Of a DNA stretch of 64,000 nucleotides, positions 15,613-22,643 are shown in pieces (the first letter of the stretch is position 1; each line of letters begins with the position of its first letter). The DNA comes from Bifidobacterium breve. Lineage in GTDB: Bacteria; Actinomycetota; Thermoleophilia; Solirubrobacterales; Solirubrobacteraceae. Below the pieces are notes generated by a model. The model did no database searches. It had not been told where the DNA came from and saw nothing but the letters and a program-made list of their open reading frames with translations. Made by a program: the position numbers and the translations under genes. The DNA is taken from contig CAMCUD010000006.1 of assembly GCA_945878865.1 (NCBI GenBank), forward strand, positions 117,780-181,779. Direction: 5' to 3'.

Positions 15613-17124
15613 ATGCCGGAGACGACCGACGTCCTCATCCTCGGCGCCGGCTTCGCGGGCGTGTGCGCCGCCGCCCGCCTGCGGGCCGCGGGCCGCCGCG
15701 ACTTCCTCGTGCTCGACCGCGGCGACGAGCCCGGCGGCACGTGGCGGGACAACACGTATCCGGGATGCGAGTGCGACGTCCCCTCGACGCTCTACTCGTT
15801 CAGCTTCGCGCCCAACCCCGACTGGAGCCGGGTCTTCGCGCCCCAGCCGGAGATCCGCACGTATCTCGCCGACGTCGTGGACCGCGAGGGCGTGCGACCC
15901 CACCTGCGCCTCGGCGTGGAGGTGACCGATGCTGCGTGGGACGACGACGCCCAGCGCTGGCAGGTCACCACGTCAGCCGGGGACATCTCCGCCCGCGTGC
16001 TCATCTCCGGCGCCGGGCCGTGGCACGAGCCGCTCATCCCGGACCTTCCCGGGCTCGACACCTTCACCGGGACGACGTTCCACTCGTCCCGGTGGAACCA
16101 CGACCACGACCTGCGCGGCGAGCGCGTGGCGGTCATCGGCAGCGGCGCGTCGGCGGTCCAGTTCGTCCCCGAGATCGCGCCGGACGTCGCGCAGCTCGAC
16201 CTCTACCAGCGCACCCCGCACTGGGTGCTGCCCAAGCCCAACCGGGACATGCCCGCGGCGCTCCGCGGCCTCTACCGCCGTGCGCCGGTCACCCAGCGCG
16301 CCGCGCATCACGGGCTGCGACTCGCCATGGAGGGCCTGGGCTGGGCCACGCGCCACGAGCGCGCGATGCGGCCGATCCAGCGCGTGGCCGAGCGCCACCT
16401 CGCGCGCCGCGTCGCCGACCCCGAGCTCCGTGCCGCGCTGACGCCGCGCTACACGATCGGCTGCAAGCGGATGCTCATGAGCAACCGCTACTACCCCGCG
16501 CTGACCCGGGAGAACGTCACCGTCGTCCCCCACGCCGTTCGCGAGGTCCGCGAGCGCTCGGTCGTCGGGGCAGACGGGGTCGAGCGGCTCGCGGACACGA
16601 TCATCTTCGGTACGGGCTTCCACATCCTCGACATGCCGGTCGCCGAGTTCATCCACGGTCGTGACGGGCGCACGATGGACGAGACGTGGCAGGGCAGCCC
16701 GCGCGGCTACCTGGGCACCACCGTGAGCAACTTCCCCAACCTCTTCGTCCTGCTCGGTCCCAACCTCGGCAACGGGCACTCCAGCGCCACCGTCCTGCTC
16801 GAGCAGCAGATGGCCTACGTCGTCTCCGCGCTCGACGCGATGGACCGCGAGGGCCTGCACGCCGTCGAGGTGCGCGAGGACGTCGAGCGCGCGTTCAACG
16901 CCGACGTCGACGCCGCGCTGGACGGAACCGTGTGGAATGCGGGAGGCTGCGGCAGCTACTACTTCGACCGCAACGGCCGCAACAGCTTCATGTACCCGTG
17001 GAGCACGCTGCACCACCGCCGTCGCACGAAGCGCTTCGACCTGCAGAGTTATCGCACCCGGCCCAAGGACTCCCCGCCATGGAATTCGCCCACCCCATCC
17101 GTCGCGTCGACGAGCAGTTCCTGA
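15613..17124 (+). CDS. Baeyer-Villiger-type FAD-dependent monooxygenase
   Basis: This 503-residue flavoprotein has an FAD Rossmann motif (VLILGAGFAGVCAAARLRAAG, split here only by reading length), GGTWRDNTYPGCECDVPS, the Baeyer-Villiger fingerprint F-T-G-T-T-F-H-S-S-R-W (FxGxxxHxxxW) and a second NADPH Rossmann motif VIGSGASAVQF. It would insert oxygen next to a ketone, or oxidise a heteroatom, using NADPH. The ATG at 15613 follows TATCAT (15597-15602) by ten bases and coincides with the conserved N-terminus. Its 3' end overlaps the SRPBCC gene by 46 bp; the last ~15 Ser/Pro-rich residues are probably non-conserved. Confidence 0.9.
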   Translation: MPETTDVLILGAGFAGVCAAARLRAAGRRDFLVLDRGDEPGGTWRDNTYPGCECDVPSTLYSFSFAPNPDWSRVFAPQPEIRTYLADVVDREGVRPHLRLGVEVTDAAWDDDAQRWQVTTSAGDISARVLISGAGPWHEPLIPDLPGLDTFTGTTFHSSRWNHDHDLRGERVAVIGSGASAVQFVPEIAPDVAQLDLYQRTPHWVLPKPNRDMPAALRGLYRRAPVTQRAAHHGLRLAMEGLGWATRHERAMRPIQRVAERHLARRVADPELRAALTPRYTIGCKRMLMSNRYYPALTRENVTVVPHAVREVRERSVVGADGVERLADTIIFGTGFHILDMPVAEFIHGRDGRTMDETWQGSPRGYLGTTVSNFPNLFVLLGPNLGNGHSSATVLLEQQMAYVVSALDAMDREGLHAVEVREDVERAFNADVDAALDGTVWNAGGCGSYYFDRNGRNSFMYPWSTLHHRRRTKRFDLQSYRTRPKDSPPWNSPTPSVASTSSS

Positions 17125-17594
17125 GGACCGCGCCGATCGTCGTCACCGCCAAGACGGATCTCGACGCGACGCCTGCGCAGGTCTTCGCCGCACTCGGCTC
17201 GGACGAGATGTGGTCCTGGGTCCCGGTGCTCGACAAGCTGCGCTGGATCACCCCGCGGCCGCTCGGCGAGGGCGCGATCCGGACGCTGCGGATCGGCAAG
17301 GCCGTCGAGGTCGAGGAGGAGTTCTTCATCTGGGAGCCCGACCGCCGCGCGACGTTCTGCGTGACGAGCGCGTCGCGCCCGGCGATCAAGGCGCTCGCGG
17401 AGGACTTCGTCGTGGAGCCCACGAGCCGCGGCACCCGGCTGACCTGGACGATGGCCGTCGAGCCCGGGCTCCCCGGCGCGGCCGGGCTGGGCAAGGTCCT
17501 CGGGCCGCTGCTGGCGCCGGGCAACAGCTTCGCGATCGGCGGGATCAAGAAGATCATCCGCGCCGAGGTCCCGGCGGAGCCGGTCGCCGCCTAG
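17079..17594 (+). CDS. SRPBCC-family ligand-binding protein
   Basis: This 171-residue START-like protein begins MEFAHPIRRVDEQF, followed by KTDLDATPAQVFAALGSDEMWSWVPVL and a conserved beta-sheet core (LTWTMAVEPGLPG). It starts inside the 3' end of the monooxygenase gene (46-bp overlap, different frame), so it is translationally coupled. It may bind or hand over a hydrophobic substrate. Its stop overlaps that of the convergent TetR gene by 4 bp. Confidence 0.82.
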   Translation: MEFAHPIRRVDEQFLRTAPIVVTAKTDLDATPAQVFAALGSDEMWSWVPVLDKLRWITPRPLGEGAIRTLRIGKAVEVEEEFFIWEPDRRATFCVTSASRPAIKALAEDFVVEPTSRGTRLTWTMAVEPGLPGAAGLGKVLGPLLAPGNSFAIGGIKKIIRAEVPAEPVAA

Positions 17595-18202
17595 CCGCCT
17601 GCGATCCCGGTGAACATCAGCCGGGTGATGCCCTGCACCCAGCGCTCGCGCTCGGCCGCGTCCCCGGCCGAGCCGCGCACGGCCGCGAGCAGGCCGGCGA
17701 AGATCATGCCGTTGACCGCGCGCGCGGAGACCTCGATGTCGAGGTCGGCGGGCAGGAAGCCGCGGTCGACGCCGTTCTGCAGATAGCGCGCGGTCACCGT
17801 GGCGTAGGCCGCCTGCGCGTCGAGCCACTGCTCGCTGAACTCGTGGTCGGCCCCGACGGACTCGACGTAGAAGAGCCGCGCGATCGCCGGCTCGGAGGTG
17901 AACAGCTCGAAGAGCCCTTCACCGATCCGCACCACCTGCGCGCGGTACTCCTCGACGGTCGTCGTCGCGGTCGGATCCTCGCTGGCGAGCACGTCGCCGA
18001 GGCGGCGCGTGACTTCGCTCAGGACGAACTTTAGGATGTCCCGCTTGTTCTTGAAGTAGCGGTAGAACGTCCCGTGCCCGATGCCCAGACGCCGGGCGAT
18101 GTCCGCGATGCCGGTGGCGTGGTAGCCCTGCTCGGCGAACGTGATCGCGGCGGCGTCGGCGATCTCGCGCCTGCGGCGTTCGGTGAGCTCCTCGGGCGGC
18201 AT
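17591..18202 (-). CDS. TetR/AcrR-family regulator
   Basis: This 203-residue repressor has an N-terminal HTH (REIADAAAITFAEQGYHATGIADIARRLGIGHGTFYRYFKNK), the canonical TetR pattern, and a helical ligand domain. The ATG at 18202 is preceded by TAAGGT (18213-18218) at ten bases. It converges on the monooxygenase/SRPBCC pair and may regulate it, but no operator was identified to support this. Confidence 0.88.
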   Translation of the reverse strand: MPPEELTERRRREIADAAAITFAEQGYHATGIADIARRLGIGHGTFYRYFKNKRDILKFVLSEVTRRLGDVLASEDPTATTTVEEYRAQVVRIGEGLFELFTSEPAIARLFYVESVGADHEFSEQWLDAQAAYATVTARYLQNGVDRGFLPADLDIEVSARAVNGMIFAGLLAAVRGSAGDAAERERWVQGITRLMFTGIAGG

Positions 18203-18219
18203 CCGCGCCGCAACCTTAG

Positions 18220-20034
18220 TCAGCGGAACGTCGGCGTCGCCGCGAACAGCTGGCGCGCGACGGCCCACGCGGGCTTGGGCCGTCCGTCGTAGAACAGCAG
18301 GCCCTTGCTGTGGATCGAGTCGCCCGCGTACAGGTCGCCGCCCTTCCAGCGGGGCTTGACGGCGAATTCCCGCGCCGTCCAGTAGATCGCCCCCGACACG
18401 TACGGCTCAGCAGCGACGACGTCGAGCGTCCGGCGCAGGTACTGCGTCTGGAAGGCGAATGAGCCCTTCGCGGTGTGCGGGCCCTTGCGGACCGCTTCGG
18501 CGCCGTATTCGGTGATGACGAGCGCCTGCTTCGGGTAGCGGCGGTGCATTGCCCGGAGGTGGCGCTGCAGGCCGGCGAAGTTGCGGGTCGAGTGGTCCTG
18601 CTTGCCCTCGTACCAGCCGAAGTAGTGGTTGATCCCCAGGACGTCGAAGTGGGTGTGCGTCTTCTGCCGGCCGTAGCCCGGGTAGGCGAGGAGGTCGAGG
18701 CCGACGGGCCGGGTCGGGTCGAGGCGTCGCGCGATGCGCTCGGCGTCCAGGAGGAACCGGCGGGTGCCGAGCCGCCGGTCGGGCTCCGGGCTCAGCTCGT
18801 TGGCGACCGAGTTGACGATGACGCTCGGGTGGCGACGAGCCTCGTAGATCGTGTCGCGGACGTTGGCGAGCTCGAACTCGCGGCGCGCGGTGTCGTCGAG
18901 GTCGGCGTCGCGGTGGTACACCGGCGCCTGGCTCCAGACGAGGATGCCCTGCTCGTCGAACTTCTTCAGCAGACGGTCGTCGAGGAGGTAGTGCGCGCGG
19001 GTGACGTCGGCGTTCAGGCCCTTCAGGTCGTTGACGATGGCGTCCACGTCCGCGTCGGTGAGCGCGCTGCCGCGACCGGGGAGGTCTTCCTGGATGGACG
19101 CGCCGCGCAGGCTGAGCGGCTTGCCGTTGAGCTGGAGCTGGCCGTCCTTGACGCTGATCGTCCGCAGCCCGACGCGCGAGCGGTCGACGTCCTCGATGCG
19201 GTCCTCGCTGCTGCGCAGCCGCACGTCGGCGCGATACAGCGCAGGGCTCTGCGGCCACCACAGCGAGATAGGGCCGGCGATCGCGACCTCGTAGCGCAGG
19301 TACGCGCGCTCTCCGGGGCCGAGCGCGCGGACGGGGGCGCTTCCCGTCGTGATGTCGCCGGTGGGTGAGGCGAGGTCGAGCTCGACGGTGGTCGGCGGGG
19401 AGCCGTCGGGGCCGCCGACGACCTCCGTGTCCACCAATGCCGTCCACTGGCAGCCGACGCTGCCGCAGGTGCGCCGGGGCAGCACCGCGGTGCGGTCGAG
19501 GTATGCGCTGCCGCGGGGGACGAGGCTGACCTTGCGCACGAGGCCGCCGAAGTTCCACCAGCCCTCCCGCATCCCGGGCGGGCGGATCGCGTCGGTGCGG
19601 ACGACGAGCGTGTTCGTCGCGCCCGGGCGCAGATTGCGCAGGTCCAGCTCGAACGGCGTGTATGGGTCCCGGTGCTCGCCGAGCTGCTCCCCGTTGAGCC
19701 ACACGGTGGCGATCCGCCGGGCGCCTTCGAACCGCGCGGCCCAGTGGTACCCGCCGGAGGTCGATGGTCCGGTGAAGCGCAGGCGGTACCAGCCGACCTT
19801 CCCCTCGTACGACCGCTGGGTCGTCTCGGGGTTCATGGTGTGCGGGATCGCGACGGGCTGCCAGCCGGCGTCGGGCTCCCCGGTCGACCAGCCGGCGTTC
19901 AGGCCGATGTTCCCGTCGTCCGGCGCGTACTCCCAGCCGGCGTCAAGACCGATCGGGTCAGGCGGGGTGGTCGCGGCGCGCGCGGCGGGCGCGGCGGCGA
20001 GGACCGCCAGCAGGACGAGGAGCAGGACGCGCAC
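18220..20034 (-). CDS. Secreted glycoside hydrolase family 2-type enzyme
   Basis: The GTG at 20034 gives 604 residues with a signal peptide (VRVLLLVLLAVLAAAPAARA). A jelly-roll sugar-binding domain (~45-175: WYRLRFTGP, WLNGEQLGEHRDPYTPF), an Ig-like domain and a TIM barrel follow. The GH2 catalytic residues are visible as VANE (acid/base Glu) and VITEYGAE (nucleophile Glu). This matches beta-glucuronidase/galactosidase-like enzymes acting outside the cell. It begins two bases after the exonuclease stop, an odd pairing that suggests co-translation. The reading that continues upstream is a shadow of the exonuclease gene. Confidence 0.88.
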   Translation of the reverse strand: MRVLLLVLLAVLAAAPAARAATTPPDPIGLDAGWEYAPDDGNIGLNAGWSTGEPDAGWQPVAIPHTMNPETTQRSYEGKVGWYRLRFTGPSTSGGYHWAARFEGARRIATVWLNGEQLGEHRDPYTPFELDLRNLRPGATNTLVVRTDAIRPPGMREGWWNFGGLVRKVSLVPRGSAYLDRTAVLPRRTCGSVGCQWTALVDTEVVGGPDGSPPTTVELDLASPTGDITTGSAPVRALGPGERAYLRYEVAIAGPISLWWPQSPALYRADVRLRSSEDRIEDVDRSRVGLRTISVKDGQLQLNGKPLSLRGASIQEDLPGRGSALTDADVDAIVNDLKGLNADVTRAHYLLDDRLLKKFDEQGILVWSQAPVYHRDADLDDTARREFELANVRDTIYEARRHPSVIVNSVANELSPEPDRRLGTRRFLLDAERIARRLDPTRPVGLDLLAYPGYGRQKTHTHFDVLGINHYFGWYEGKQDHSTRNFAGLQRHLRAMHRRYPKQALVITEYGAEAVRKGPHTAKGSFAFQTQYLRRTLDVVAAEPYVSGAIYWTAREFAVKPRWKGGDLYAGDSIHSKGLLFYDGRPKPAWAVARQLFAATPTFR

Positions 20035-20036
20035 GG

Positions 20037-20906
20037 TCAGTCGGCGAGTGCGTCGAGGCGGTCGGCGAGGCGGTTCATCCCGCGTTCGCGCGCGGCGGAC
20101 GCAGCGGCGGCGGCGTCCAGCGGGGCGTCGGCCGGGCGCTCGACGTCGATCGGGCGCAGCGACGCGATGTCGTGGAACGCGCGCAGCTCGTCGGCCTGGT
20201 CGATGAGCGTGCCGACGACGCGCGGCTTGAGCGGCGGGACGGGCTGCTGGGCGGCGGCGATGAGCGCCTCGAGGCTCCCGTGCTCGCGCAGCAGGTCCTT
20301 CGCGCCCTTCTCTCCGATGCCCTTCGCGCCGGGCAGGCCGTCGGACGGGTCGCCGCGCAGCGCGATGAAGTCGGGGACCTGCTCCGGGTCGATGCCGTAG
20401 CGCTCGCGCACACCGTCGACGTCGATGAGCTCGGGCCCGTCCTTGCCGCCTTTGGGGAAGAGGACGGTCACGCTCGGGGTGACGCACTGGAACATGTCGC
20501 GGTCGCCGGTGAAGAGGATTGCGGTGCCGCCGGCCTGTTCCTCGCCACGGGCGAAGGCGCCGAGCAGGTCGTCGGCCTCCAGGTCGCCGGCGTGGTGGAC
20601 GGTCCACCCGAACGCGGTGAAGAACGCGGGCGCGTCCTGCCACTGGTGCTCGAGGTCGTCGGGCATCGGCGGGCGGTCGGCGTGGTAGCTCGGGTACAGG
20701 TCCGTCCGGTAGTGCGCGGCTTCGGCGCCGAAGCACAGCGCGACGGCGCGTGGCGCGTAGCGCTCGACGGCCTGGAGGACGAGGTTCGCCGTGCCGAGCA
20801 GCGCGTTGACCGGCCGGCCGTCCGTGCCCTTGATGGAGGACGGCAGCGCGAAGTAGGCGCGGTAGAGCAGCGACGGGGCGTCGACGGTGAGGAGCGGGCC
20901 CGACAT
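20037..20906 (-). CDS. Stand-alone 5'-3' exonuclease (flap endonuclease-like)
   Basis: This 289-residue protein resembles the N-terminal domain of DNA polymerase I. Metal-binding acidic clusters are visible (TVDAPSLLYRAYF, DLEADDLLGAFA, FTGDRDMFQC), as is the helix-hairpin-helix region (LRGDPSDGLPGAKGIGEKGAKDLL). It would remove RNA primers or flaps during lagging-strand maturation or repair. TACCCT (20916-20921) lies nine bases before the ATG. The downstream GH2 gene follows after two bases. Whether a full-length PolA with its own exonuclease domain exists elsewhere is not visible. Confidence 0.92.
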   Translation of the reverse strand: MSGPLLTVDAPSLLYRAYFALPSSIKGTDGRPVNALLGTANLVLQAVERYAPRAVALCFGAEAAHYRTDLYPSYHADRPPMPDDLEHQWQDAPAFFTAFGWTVHHAGDLEADDLLGAFARGEEQAGGTAILFTGDRDMFQCVTPSVTVLFPKGGKDGPELIDVDGVRERYGIDPEQVPDFIALRGDPSDGLPGAKGIGEKGAKDLLREHGSLEALIAAAQQPVPPLKPRVVGTLIDQADELRAFHDIASLRPIDVERPADAPLDAAAAASAARERGMNRLADRLDALAD

Positions 20907-20942
20907 GCGGGGTGGAGGGTAGAGGGCGGCCCGGCCCGGCCC

Positions 20943-21051
20943 GGTGAACGTTGGTTCACCGGGGTCAGGGGCCCGCAGGACGGACGCTCGCTCAGCCGGG
21001 CCCGCCGAGCGTCTGTCGTGCGGGGTTGTGGGCCCGCAGGACGGACGCTCG
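20943..21051. repeat. Composite palindromic repeat element, copy A
   Basis: The element opens with GGTGAACGTTGGTTCACC (20943-20960), a 7-bp perfect hairpin with a GTTG loop. Two identical 21-base blocks follow, at 20970-20990 and 21031-21051 (GGCCCGCAGGACGG...CGCTCG), separated by a near-complementary block at 21006-21025 (CGAGCGTCTG...GCGGGG). The same blocks, in reverse orientation, form copy B at 58041-58160. It lies between the divergently transcribed exonuclease and UbiB genes. The short frames through it encode only repeat-derived peptides. Confidence 0.8.
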
Positions 21052-21138
21052 GCGGGGAGGGCGGCGCGGCGTGTGCGACCGCCCCTCGATCACCCGTCGA
21101 CTGTGGCCACACCACGATCCCGCACATTGCCTCGCCCG
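21052..21138. other. Intergenic remainder upstream of the UbiB-like gene
   Basis: This stretch between repeat copy A and the promoter of the kinase gene is GC-rich and holds no gene that I can support. Unlike copy B, no inverted terminal palindrome closes copy A here, so the right end of that element may have decayed. Confidence 0.4.
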
Positions 21139-21150
21139 TAGTCTGGGGGC

Positions 21151-22527
21151 ATGGCGAAGATCCCGACCTCCCGCATCGGCCGCACCGCGAAGTTCGGTGG
21201 CATGGTCGCTGGCCAGGGCCTGAAGTGGGCGGGCACGCGCGCCGCCAACAGCGCGCGCTCGGAGGAGAAGGCGCAGGCCGCCAACGAGAAGCGCGCGATG
21301 GAGACCGCCGAGGAGCTCGTCGCGCGGCTCGGCGAGATGAAGGGCGCCGCCATGAAGCTCGGCCAGGTGCTCTCCACGGTCGACTTCGACGTCATCCCGG
21401 AGTCCGAGCGCGAGCAGTTCAAGGCGCGTCTCTCCAGCCTGCGCGACGACGCGCCCAAGGTGCCGTTCAAGGACATGGAGAAGGTCCTGCGCAAGGACCT
21501 CGGCGGCAGCATCTCCGACCACTTCGCCGAGTTCGACGACACCCCGATCGCGGCCGCCTCCATCGGCCAGGTCTACCGCGCACGCACGCCCGACGGCCGT
21601 GACGTCGCGGTCAAGGTCCAGTATCCCGGCGTCGCCGAGGCGGTCGAGACCGATCTGCGGAACATCAGCGTCCTGCTTCCGCTCGTCAAGCGCCTGGCGC
21701 CCGGGCTCGACACGAAGGCGATCGCCGGCGAGCTGCGCGAGCGCATCGGCGAGGAGCTCGACTACGAGATGGAGGCGCAGCACCAGCGCACCGTGTCGCG
21801 AGCGCTGCGCGGGCATCCCGACATCCGGATCCCTGAGGTCGACACGACGATCTCGACCCGTCGCGTGCTCGTCACGGAGTTCGTCGACGGCCGTGGGTTC
21901 AACGACGTCAAGCAGCTGCCCGAGGCCGAGCGCGACCGGTTCGGCGAGATCGTCTTCCGGTTCTTCTACGGGCTGCTCACCCGCTCGCATCTCGCCGCGG
22001 GCGACCCGCATCCCGGCAACTACCTACTCGCCGACGACGGTCGCGTCTGCTTCCTGGACTTCGGCCTCATGCGGTACGTCCCGCAGGACTACCTCGACGG
22101 CGAGCGGGCGCTGGCGCGTGCGGTCGTCGATGGCGACGCCGACGCGGTGCACGCCGGCCTGGCCACGCTCGGCTACCTCCCGGAGCCCGACGAGTTCGAG
22201 CCCGAAGCCGTCCTGGCCCAGCTGCGCAGCGCCGGCGAGTGGTACTTCGTGCCGGGCTTCCGGCGGCTCGATCCGGAGTACGTGCGCAACGCGATCGAGG
22301 TCGGTTCCTCGCCGCGGTCACCGTACTTCCAGCAGATGCGCCGGCAGACCATCCCGCCGCAGGCGCTGCTCATCCGCCGGATGGAGGGCCTGCTGTTCTC
22401 CGTGCTCGGGGAGCTGCGCGCCGGCGCCGACTGGGGAACCATGGCGCTGGAGTACCTCGCCGATGGAGCGCCGTCCACGCCGCTGGGCGAACGCGATGCG
22501 GCGCACTGGCATCGCGTGGCTGCGTAA
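21151..22527 (+). CDS. ABC1/UbiB (AarF)-family atypical kinase
   Basis: This 458-residue protein has the ADCK signatures: KGAAMKLGQVLST (KxGQ motif), AAASIGQVYRA (Ala-rich loop replacing the Gly-rich loop), VAVKVQYPG (ATP lysine), GDPHPGNYLL (catalytic loop) and CFLDFGLM (DFG). Family members act in quinone biosynthesis or lipid homeostasis and have atypical ATPase rather than protein-kinase activity. The start ATG lies six bases after TAGTCT (21139-21144). A stable hairpin follows the stop. Confidence 0.92.
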   Translation: MAKIPTSRIGRTAKFGGMVAGQGLKWAGTRAANSARSEEKAQAANEKRAMETAEELVARLGEMKGAAMKLGQVLSTVDFDVIPESEREQFKARLSSLRDDAPKVPFKDMEKVLRKDLGGSISDHFAEFDDTPIAAASIGQVYRARTPDGRDVAVKVQYPGVAEAVETDLRNISVLLPLVKRLAPGLDTKAIAGELRERIGEELDYEMEAQHQRTVSRALRGHPDIRIPEVDTTISTRRVLVTEFVDGRGFNDVKQLPEAERDRFGEIVFRFFYGLLTRSHLAAGDPHPGNYLLADDGRVCFLDFGLMRYVPQDYLDGERALARAVVDGDADAVHAGLATLGYLPEPDEFEPEAVLAQLRSAGEWYFVPGFRRLDPEYVRNAIEVGSSPRSPYFQQMRRQTIPPQALLIRRMEGLLFSVLGELRAGADWGTMALEYLADGAPSTPLGERDAAHWHRVAA

Positions 22528-22535
22528 CATGCGCG

Positions 22536-22560
22536 GTGCCTCGCCGGGGGATCGAGGCAC
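22536..22560 (+). terminator. Hairpin after the UbiB-like gene
   Basis: GTGCCTCG (22536-22543) pairs exactly with CGAGGCAC (22553-22560) around a nine-base loop, nine bases after the stop codon. There is no U-run, as is usual in high-GC actinobacteria. It is likely a transcription terminator or 3'-end stabiliser. Confidence 0.55.
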
Positions 22561-22572
22561 GAGCCGCCGTCC

Positions 22573-22640
22573 TGTCCATGGACACATGACGTAGGTCCTG
22601 TTTCTCGCCCGGCGGGCAGTAATACGCCATATTAAGGCGT
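22573..22640. promoter_or_regulatory. Palindromes upstream of the double diguanylate cyclase gene
   Basis: Two elements lie here: the 12-bp perfect palindrome TGTCCATGGACA (22573-22584), and ACGCC-N7-GGCGT (22624-22640), whose spacer is the AT-rich ATATTAA. The second is unusually AT-rich for this DNA and sits just before the candidate starts, so it may be part of the promoter or an operator. The 8-mer CGCCATAT recurs on the minus strand upstream of the HD-GYP gene that starts at 59516. Confidence 0.4.
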
Positions 22641-22643
22641 GTA

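Noticed and set aside
20941..21223. Short open frames through repeat copy A (65-90 codons)
   Set aside because: The peptides simply translate the repeated blocks, in several frames, and matching peptides appear from repeat copy B.
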